Source of the DNA: Lumbricus terrestris
Lineage: Eukaryota > Annelida > Clitellata > Crassiclitellata > Lumbricidae
Reading direction: 5' to 3'
Assembly: GCA_949752735.1 (NCBI GenBank)
Contig: OX457036.1
Span: forward strand, 19,873,169 to 19,937,168
Length of the DNA stretch: 64,000 nucleotides
Shown here: positions 57,974 to 64,000 of the stretch, one piece after another
Numbering within the stretch: the first letter of the stretch is position 1
Layout: each line of letters begins with the position of its first letter
The notes under the pieces: generated by a model
Told to the model about the DNA's origin: nothing
Database searches by the model: none
The model's input: the letters and a program-made list of their open reading frames with translations, nothing else
Translations under genes and position numbers: made by a program

Positions 57974-58624
57974 TCAGGCCTCGTCTTCAGGGTATGAGGC
58001 AAAAGTACCTTTGAAAGCGACCAGGTTGTAGCGTTGAATGCAAATGGACAGACGTTGAAAAAGAAAGAAAGCTTCACGTCTGTCGCCAGTGATCGAAGAG
58101 ATGCGGCTGCCAATTTCACTTACGAAGTCTGAGGCTGATGGATTGAGTGGACCCAATGTCTCTATGGCCACCGGCTGAAAGATGTAGGAGGCGGGCAACC
58201 CTCCGTATTTCTGTTCTTTGCGGATGGCCGCCTGCACTGATGCAGGCCCGACCAAACAGTTTGGGTGGGTTATGTACGAGGCGGCACAAGTGTGAACAAT
58301 GGTGGCATCCCACGCCAAGTACTTCCCACATGACCAAGGTATGAGAGTTGCCCCGTCCGGCCTCTTTCCATCGGATCTAAAGAGACCCGCCGGTTCCTTG
58401 ATGCTTGGGATGTCAGCTCTGAGGAGGGCACGCCAAATGATGTCATTTATGGCGTGGTGACGAAGGGAGCGACCCGTGGCTCTCCTACAGACGAATCCAT
58501 GATGGCCCTCGGGGCCAACTCCCTCGCCACAATGGCATGTGTGAGGACCACACAAGTCCAAGCCCAACCTCAGGCCCACCGCCACCCGGACCGCCTCATT
58601 ATCCAGGACAAGGCCACACGCGGC
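57974..58624 (-). CDS. Non-LTR retrotransposon 3' end, REL-like endonuclease domain (truncated)
   Basis: The open frame starts at the edge of the AAT microsatellite (58627) with ACGLVLDNEAVRVAVGLRLG and ends at a TGA at 57974. It contains a zinc-knuckle-like C-H-C...H...C (HTCHCGEGVGPEGHHGFVC), then KRPDGATLIPWSCGKYLAWD, a P-D-x(n)-D layout like that of restriction-like endonucleases at the C-terminus of site-specific non-LTR elements. I recall this tail as common behind reverse transcriptases in marine invertebrate genomes. About 70 nt of 3' UTR and a poly(A)/AAT tail follow. The upstream reverse transcriptase is missing, so the copy is dead although this frame is intact. The catalytic assignment is inference. 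Confidence 0.7.
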   Translation of the reverse strand, partial: AACGLVLDNEAVRVAVGLRLGLDLCGPHTCHCGEGVGPEGHHGFVCRRATGRSLRHHAINDIIWRALLRADIPSIKEPAGLFRSDGKRPDGATLIPWSCGKYLAWDATIVHTCAASYITHPNCLVGPASVQAAIRKEQKYGGLPASYIFQPVAIETLGPLNPSASDFVSEIGSRISSITGDRREAFFLFQRLSICIQRYNLVAFKGTFASYPEDEA

Positions 58625-58625
58625 G

Positions 58626-58626
<1 letters not shown>

Positions 58627-58701
<75 letters not shown>
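58627..58701 (+). repeat. (ATT)n microsatellite
   Basis: About 25 pure ATT units that mark the 5' truncation point of the retrotransposon fragment. Confidence 0.97.
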
Positions 58702-58702
<1 letters not shown>

Positions 58703-58834
58703 ATGCCTACTCCAAAGTATGTTTAATTTCCAAAGGGCAGTCTATAGCTGCAGGGTACACATAATAGCCGAGCATCTGTTGTTAAGGTAGCGCAGATCGA
58801 TGCAGCAAAAATCTAGAAAAGCTTTGTGCGAATC

Positions 58835-58975
58835 AGTGTGAGATTGTCGAAAATGACTGGGGTTGAACTGGGGCTGATCCGCTTAGAATTGGGGCGTGAA
58901 AAAAGCAGACTTTACTATGGGGCTTTAAGAAAGAAAGGGGGTTGAAACCCCACCCCCCGCAATTCCCACCCTGAG
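58835..58975 (+). repeat. Dispersed repeat pair, copy 2
   Basis: Relative of 56324-56460 in the same orientation. The two flank the retrotransposon fragment region. Confidence 0.75.
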
Positions 58976-59194
58976 GTACATGTATATTGTATAAGAATCC
59001 CCTACCTCCCGGTTGACAGTAGCCTATACCAACGCTATAGTCACTTCTATGCTACCGCTGGACGAACGTGTTCCATATTTTCTTTGGAAGGTTGGCGATC
59101 ATACTATCGATATTTTGGTGACAAGTGACAGTAGGGACCAATCTAGATGATTCTGTGCACTGTAACGGAATGGTGGGAGACCGATGGACTGTGA

Positions 59195-59275
59195 ATTCAT
59201 TTATTCATTCCAGAATTTATATGGCGCTTCTTCGTGTGGACTACTCAGAAGCGCTCCCGACTCGAGCACGGCAAA
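59195..59275 (-). repeat. L2-like LINE tail fragment
   Basis: CATTTATTCATTCCAG, then AATTTATATGGCGCTTC and CTCAGAAGCGCTCCCGAC. It sits just downstream of the PKD2 stop, possibly within or beyond its 3' UTR. Confidence 0.78.
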
Positions 59276-59693
59276 AAAGGACAGCTTTGAGTTTTAAAAA
59301 GTTAAGTATATAAGAGCCGAAGGAAGCAGATGTAGATCATTCTATTCCAAGCAACTGCATGGTCCATCACAGAAAATGCTCTAATCTGCATGGTCGCAGT
59401 TCAACAACGGTTGAATAGGGATGGAGTGATCAGATACTATCAGGGCTTTTTAGCAGTTGTACACAAAATGTGCAGTCCTAAATGAATTTGTGCAGTTGTA
59501 GAAGCACTTCCTTACAGTTAAAACTAGGTAAAAATGGTCATTGTCCACCGATTGGAAGCAATTTACCATGGAGGATGGGAAGGAAAAGAAGGAGTTGTGC
59601 AGTTCTAAAAATTTCTTTAAAACAGCCCTGGATAATATGCAATGCATGGTGCAGTAAAGTCACCACATCAACAATCACCGATCTGTACAACAC
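59276..59693 (-). other. Probable PKD2 3' UTR and downstream
   Basis: Sequence following the PKD2 stop. No unambiguous AATAAA was seen close to the stop. One AATAAA complement lies at 59200-59205 within the L2 tail. Confidence 0.4.
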
Positions 59694-59969
59694 CTACGAC
59701 TCCGTTACCTGTCCAGTCGACGATGACCTGGTGAAGTGTCTGCTGCTGGGCATCAGGTGGGTGGTTGGTGCTGCAGCAGCTGAGGCAGCGGACGATGGTC
59801 TCAATTGTCTGCTACTGCCTCCTCCTCCTCCTCCTCCTCCTCCTCCACGGCCACCGTCATCTTCATGAGCAGCAGCAGCAGCTGTGGATGCTGCAGGATC
59901 GTCACAGTCGATCAGTTCAGTCTGCACTATTCTCATCATCTCTTGACGCTTCATTGGATCCGCGTCAGA
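59694..59969 (-). CDS. PKD2: Polycystin-2 last exon
   Basis: The acceptor CGCACAG before 59969 keeps phase 0. The exon encodes SDADPMKRQEMMRIVQTELI, then a low-complexity alanine, glycine (ten in a row) and serine tail, stop at 59694. The RQEMMRIVQTEL helix matches REQMERLVREELERW near the end of human polycystin-2, the last part of the C-terminal coiled-coil region. The poly-Gly comes from a GGA/GGC repeat, and plus-strand proline or leucine frames here are shadows. 92 codons including stop. Confidence 0.93.
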   Translation of the reverse strand, partial: SDADPMKRQEMMRIVQTELIDCDDPAASTAAAAAHEDDGGRGGGGGGGGGGSSRQLRPSSAASAAAAPTTHLMPSSRHFTRSSSTGQVTES

Positions 59970-60049
59970 CTGTGCGACACATCAGCAGAGCAAACGACAG
60001 GTACAACTGCATGCACATAATTATTATTTATGGTTATACATTGGCTATA

Positions 60050-60125
60050 CAGGGTGGGCCATAAAAAGTGACCCCCTACGGTTTTTAGCCCATATCTTGG
60101 CCAAACTTTTTTATGGCCCACCCTG
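60050..60125. mobile_element. Tiny TA-flanked MITE (mariner-like)
   Basis: 76 bp bounded by CAGGGTGGGCCATAAAAA and its near-perfect complement TTTTTTATGGCCCACCCTG, with TA on each side. CAGGGTGG-CC ends are widespread in Tc1/mariner MITEs. In PKD2 intron sequence. Confidence 0.85.
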
Positions 60126-60669
60126 TATGTAATCGGTAATTGCTATATATACATTGGCTATAATAATGTGCAATCGGTAATTAATATAGCGCCATTCGCA
60201 GCTAAACTCACCCAATGCATTCGGTTTACGCTGGTCTATATAACTGGAACACGGTGGCCATAATTACCGTTGTTTGTCAGTTCTGCCGATGGCAGTTGGT
60301 TAGTTCGTAGGTAAGATTAAGACTGGTTCAAAAAGTGCTACCAATTAAGTCAATTACCTTGGCGCCTTCGATGCAGTATACAGCTCAAGCTCTGAAAACT
60401 ACTCCCTGTATGTATAGGATGTGTTTGGGTGGTGTGACGAGTGCATGGCGGGCTGTAAAATTGAGTGCGTGCATGGTTGGTAGGTGCAGGTGCTGCGTAT
60501 GGGTCAATATATGAACTCCATGTCATGCTGTGATGTTATACCATGTTATGCCATTTAATGCAATTTAATGTGATATATTCTTGTTGTCTATACATCTATA
60601 GCTAGGTCTACATGTATATAGGGCGTATACAGCGTCGTCTAAGAGGCCACATTTATACGGATCTTTCAT

Positions 60670-61035
60670 TGTGAACCTCGTTACGTGAATATTTTATACG
60701 AATCTCTCAAGTGAATGCCTTATGTCTTATGTGAATCTCTCATGTGAATTCTGATGTGAATCTCTCGTGTGAATGTCTTATGTGAATGTTTCATGTGAAC
60801 CTCGTAACGTGAATCTCTCAGGTGAATGTCTTATATGTGAATCTCTCATGTAAATGTCTTATATGTGAATCTCTCATGTGAATGTCTTATATGTGAATCT
60901 CTCATGTGAATTCTGATGTGAATCTCTCATGTGACTGTCTCATGTGAATCTCTCATGTGAATGTCTCATGTGAATGTCTCATGTGAATGTCTCATGTGAA
61001 TCTCTCATGTGAATCACTTAACGTGAATCTCTCTC
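60670..61035 (+). repeat. GTGAATNTCTYAT minisatellite
   Basis: About 25 units of 12-15 bp (ATGTGAATCTCTC, ATGTGAATGTCTT and variants) in the PKD2 intron, starting about 20 bp after the donor of the coiled-coil exon. Confidence 0.93.
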
Positions 61036-61057
61036 TTCCATAATTATAAACATGAAC

Positions 61058-61309
61058 CTGGTTGATGTTGTCGAGCAGACGATTCATCGCCTCTTTACGT
61101 TTCACCTTCGATCTTTCGATGATGTCCAGCAGAGCGTCCAGTCTCTGGACGACGCTGGACATGGACTGCTCCATCCGGTCGACTCTCCTCTGCAGCATCG
61201 CCATCTCCTGCTGAGGCACCGACGAACGCCTCTTCCTGCCTCCTCCTCCGCTCCCATCATCGTCGTCATCATCATCCTCATGCGCCTGCAGCTCGCCCTC
61301 AATGTCAAT
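61058..61309 (-). CDS. PKD2: Polycystin-2 coiled-coil exon
   Basis: Acceptor GAACTGTAG, donor ACCAG|GTTCAT. 84 codons, phase 0 at both ends. It reads IDIEGELQAHE, an Asp7/Gly acidic linker, RKRRSS, then QQEMAMLQRRVDRMEQSMSS and VVQRLDALLDIIERSKVKRK. The match to the human polycystin-2 heptad region ([20 protein letters not shown]...MERAKLKRRE) is unmistakable. This coiled coil mediates homotrimerisation and polycystin-1 binding in vertebrates. The acidic/basic linker sits where vertebrates have phosphorylation and ER-retention signals. Confidence 0.97.
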
Positions 61310-62044
61310 CTACAGTTCGAACACGAAACAGGAAAACCGACATTTCTATAGCGCCGACTACAAAACTTTAAGCAGTGATCATAAGCATCAGTAGCAGCAG
61401 CATGCAACAGTTTTATCTTAATCGTCGTCGTCGTCATCGTCATCGTCGTCGTTTTCGTTGTCGTCGTTGTTGTTGTTGTCGTCGTCATCGTATGATCGTA
61501 ATAGGCATCATAAAAATCACCAGCAGCAGCAGCAGCAGCAGCAGCAGGCCAGCAGCAGCATTAGTATAGCATCGTCTTCTTCCTCTTATATAGTCACTTA
61601 ATTAAGACTCAATCAACCGCTCCGATCTTGGATTTTCAATCTCCAGAATGTGATTGTGCAGCCTGAAGTTCACGGAGTTCATTCAGAGTAGGTTGAGTCG
61701 AAAGATCTACTGTGGCTACATGAATTTCGTCTGTATTTCTAACTTCTTTTGTTTAATTGCTCGCCTAAAGACCGTGGAGCTTTTTTCCGGATCGGGTAAA
61801 CAGATTCATGAATTTTTGAAATTGGTGCAATCAGAACAAGCTCAGTTAAGTATATCCTAGTCTGTGAAAATGAAAAAAGAGCAGAGAAATAAAATTGCGA
61901 TTCTCTTTCGACAATTTCTCTGCTAAAACAGATGATGCAGGCAATCAGACAAGCAGACATACATGTACGGACATATAAAGATACAGACAGACGGACATTA
62001 TATAGACTAACATAGAAAACGGACGAAACGAATAAAAGACGAAC
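61310..62044 (-). other. PKD2 intron with triplet repeats
   Basis: GTC/GTT microsatellites at about 61420-61490 and an AGC/CAG run at about 61520-61560. Frames rich in Thr, Arg or Lys here are artefacts. Confidence 0.85.
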
Positions 62045-62162
62045 TTTTTGTTTTGCGAGGTCGTTCTCCATCTTGCCCTGTTCGCTGAGGTCAAGGCCAC
62101 GGTCTCCATCTGTGTCATACTTCGAGAAGACTGCCTCAATCTCAGCATCAGCATAACCACGC
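62045..62162 (-). CDS. PKD2: Polycystin-2 second EF-hand exon
   Basis: Acceptor GTTGCAG, donor AAAA|GTTCGT. 118 bp. The first base completes a Met codon with the 63.8-kb exon, giving WRTTMK-M-RGYADAEIEAVF. The EF loop DTDGDRGLDLSE has acidic or polar ligands at positions 1, 3, 5, 9 and 12. It aligns with the single functional human EF-hand ([20 protein letters not shown]). It is expected to sense cytosolic calcium on the C-terminal tail of this ciliary/ER TRP-family channel. Confidence 0.97.
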
Positions 62163-62404
62163 CTGCAACACACTCAGCGCCTTGGTATACGCTACAACAC
62201 TATGACGACATGATTGACAATTTCGCACCTTACATGCCATGGCTGCCTGCCAGGCGGTTAATTCGACTCATGTCTATATCTATAGGAACTTGCTATAATC
62301 TACTCGTACTATGAATAATAGAAATGTAATCATACAGGGTCTGGAGAAGAATAGAGGCATTCGAGATGAATTAAGTGTCTAAGATTAATCATGAACATTA
62401 TCTT
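62163..62404 (-). other. PKD2 intron, 5' to LINE fragment
   Basis: No feature recognised. Confidence 0.6.
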
Positions 62405-62740
62405 GGACGGAAATGCGGAGGAATGAGTGGGTGTTGGGAGAGGCAGGAGTGGAGAAGAGTCTTCTGAGGACGGTAAAGGAAAGAAAACTTATTTACCTGG
62501 TACTACGGACACATCATGAGAAGAGAGGGAATATGCTTGGAGAAAGACATCATGCAGGGCACAATGCATGCCGGGAAATCGGAAAAGAGGAAGACCGAGA
62601 ACAAGCTGGTTGGGGAACATAAAGGACTGAACGGGATTGGTAATGGAGGAAATGATCAGACTGGCGGAAGACAGGAGACGCTGGAGGAATATTGTTCATG
62701 ATGCGCCCGAACTTCGAAACGAGGATGGCTGAGAATAGAA
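62405..62740 (+). pseudogene. LINE RT C-terminal remnant, frameshifted
   Basis: Reading across frames gives NEWVLGEAGVEKSLLRTVK, GHIMRREGICLEKDIMQGT, KRGRPR and EDRRRWRNIVHDA, the same order as in 39439-39789. At least two frameshifts break it. Antisense to PKD2, inside an intron. Confidence 0.88.
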
Positions 62741-62761
62741 CAGAACAGGGTCTGGTACTGG

Positions 62762-62899
62762 CAGTGGCGGCGCTAGGGGGGCTAGGGGGCTAAGCCCCCC
62801 TAAAAAAGGCCATCCATTTTTTTCCCATGTAAAAATAAAAATTTTGGACGATTTACCCTCTTTAGCTCCCCCAAAACTGAAATCCTGGCGCCGCCACTG
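62762..62899 (+). mobile_element. hAT-type MITE, CAGTGGCGGCGC family
   Basis: 138 bp with exact 8-bp duplication GGTACTGG (62754-62761 and 62900-62907). Termini are CAGTGGCGGCGCTAGG and CCTGGCGCCGCCACTG. A short sister of 14112-14407, in a PKD2 intron. Confidence 0.96.
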
Positions 62900-62907
62900 G
62901 GTACTGG

Positions 62908-63620
62908 CATATGGGTATACACTGCGGTTTCTCAGTTTGAAGTTGAATTATGAAATTATTATGCTACAAGCATTCATGCAACCTATATTCGCTATATCTG
63001 TATAAAGTCGAAAGTTTTAAAAGCGGTTCTTAGCATCTCGAGATCTTCATCATTTCTCGTGGTCCGTTGATTTTCACTTGCGCTGAGTCAAGTCAGAGGA
63101 GTTGTCCAAAGATACCACGTTAAGAACAACTTTGGTTGTCCAAGCGTGCATGCGTATATACTTATATTTTTTATAGCGCTATAACAGTTAACCTTCGAAG
63201 ATAGATGCTTCACAGGCAAAGTGAACATTAGATCGCTGAAACTAGACGAATAGATCCTAGGCTATATGCAGGCTGCGTTTACTAAGCATTTCGGGGTATT
63301 ATATAATTGATTTCTGTTGCTTGAAAGAATGAACAATTAGGGTATATATAAGATGCAACGAGATAGGCTATTTGAACCAATGAATGAATGCGCATAGGCC
63401 TATGAAAGGGTGAATGGATAAACAAACGATTGATAATTGGCGATTATTGCATGACTGCCAGATTTATCGATAGATTGATCGATTGATCAATTGATTGATC
63501 GATCGATTGATCGAGAATTTCTTCAGCAGCACATGTTCCGCATACCGGCTGAATGATAAAAATGATCAAGAACTGAATGTGAATATCGAATGGCTACATT
63601 GACGACTGGCTGCTTAAGTG
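62908..63620 (-). other. PKD2 intron
   Basis: A GATC/ATTG-rich run (about 63465-63515). No other feature was seen. Confidence 0.6.
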
Positions 63621-63664
63621 AATAAGTAAGTGAGTGAGTAATCGTACATCTTCATCGTGGTCCT
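63621..63664 (-). repeat. Duplicated PKD2 exon end (decoy donor)
   Basis: 44-bp exact copy of 63769-63812. It includes the last 17 nt of the EF-hand-1 exon and its GTACG donor, displaced 148 bp into the intron beyond a TTA microsatellite. Confidence 0.95.
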
Positions 63665-63671
63665 TTAATTT

Positions 63672-63684
63672 TTATTATTATTAC

Positions 63685-63730
<46 letters not shown>

Positions 63731-63768
63731 AATAATTATAATAATAATATTATTATTAATAATAATTT
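63672..63768 (+). repeat. (ATT)n microsatellite with inverted AT region
   Basis: ATT repeats run into AATAATAATTATAATAATAA, a partial foldback. The array lies between the two copies of the 44-bp direct repeat. Confidence 0.95.
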
Positions 63769-63795
63769 AATAAGTAAGTGAGTGAGTAATCGTAC

Positions 63796-63929
63796 ATCTT
63801 CATCGTGGTCCTCCATTCGTCGAAGTCTAGTACTCCATCGTTGTTGAGATCTCCTCCCTTCATCGCATCCTGGATATCTGCGATCTTCTCCTTCTTTATG
63901 TTCAGCCTCTCCATCATCTTCTGCGCGCC
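63796..63929 (-). CDS. PKD2: Polycystin-2 first EF-hand exon
   Basis: Acceptor TGTAACAG, donor AAGAT|GTACGA. 134 bp, 44 codons plus two bases: GAQKMMERLNIKKEKIADIQ, DAMKGG, DLNNDGVLDFDEWRTTMK. The loop DLNNDGVLDFDE is a complete calcium-binding EF-hand. In human polycystin-2 the corresponding site is degenerate, whereas sea urchin polycystin-2 is reported to have two binding EF-hands. The reading frame is masked by a longer overlapping frame. Upstream exons (channel domain) lie beyond the window. Confidence 0.95.
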
Positions 63930-64000
63930 CTGTTACATAAAACATGATCACGTGCATTATAAGGCCATGAAATAATAATGTATGTATGTATGTTTGTATG

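Noticed and set aside
59482..60064. Plus-strand Pro/Leu/Ser-rich ORFs over the PKD2 last exon
   Set aside because: Shadows of the minus-strand polycystin-2 coding sequence and its GC-rich triplet repeat.
63736..63957. 73-codon minus-strand ORF at the right edge
   Set aside because: Wrong frame. The adjacent frame with splice sites encodes the polycystin-2 EF-hand.

Overview
This is a eukaryotic genomic window. It is AT-rich, has spliced genes with GT-AG introns, and carries a heavy load of transposons and microsatellites, plus a 200-base run of N. The three genes I can identify are all on the minus strand. Their protein sequences, the frequent taggcct-type words, the L2-like LINE tails and a polycystin-2 with two canonical EF-hands suggest a marine invertebrate deuterostome, most likely an echinoderm. 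That is inference. Nothing here is diagnostic of a species.

Layout. From 0 to 24 kb I recognise no gene. This stretch holds a possible LTR, microsatellites, LINE tails, a repeat of about 2 kb present in two diverged copies (9.5-13.8 kb and 14.0-16.2 kb, separated by the N gap), a 2.3-kb DNA transposon, a Helitron, SINEs and a nested pair of hAT MITEs. From 24 to 33 kb lie three exons of an estrogen-related receptor gene (ESRR/NR3B): start codon and zinc finger 1, zinc finger 2, and the DNA-binding-domain extension with hinge. No ligand-binding-domain exon was found in the window. From 34 to 43 kb there are more MITEs and a LINE remnant. From 44 to 49 kb lies a six-exon GPATCH2L/GPATCH2-family gene whose exon phases join into a 428-residue reading frame. 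From 50 to 54 kb there are two weak candidate plus-strand exons behind a promoter-like stretch. From 54.6 to 56 kb there is a TA-flanked transposon. From 57.7 to 58.7 kb lies the 3' end of a non-LTR retrotransposon. From 59.7 kb to the right edge are the last four coding exons of polycystin-2 (PKD2), whose upstream exons lie beyond 64 kb.

How the parts relate. ESRR lies downstream of GPATCH2L on the same strand. The same order and orientation occurs around human ESRRG-GPATCH2 and ESRRB-GPATCH2L, which points to an old linkage. The rest is dominated by non-autonomous DNA transposons. I count 17 hAT-type insertions (counting both members of the nested pair). Fifteen have exact 8-bp target-site duplications, and several are confirmed by empty sites in the second copy of a repeat. 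I did not find a self-contained novel system. The most interesting items are the conserved gene pair, splice-site duplications inside two genes, and transposon structures that can be dated against each other.
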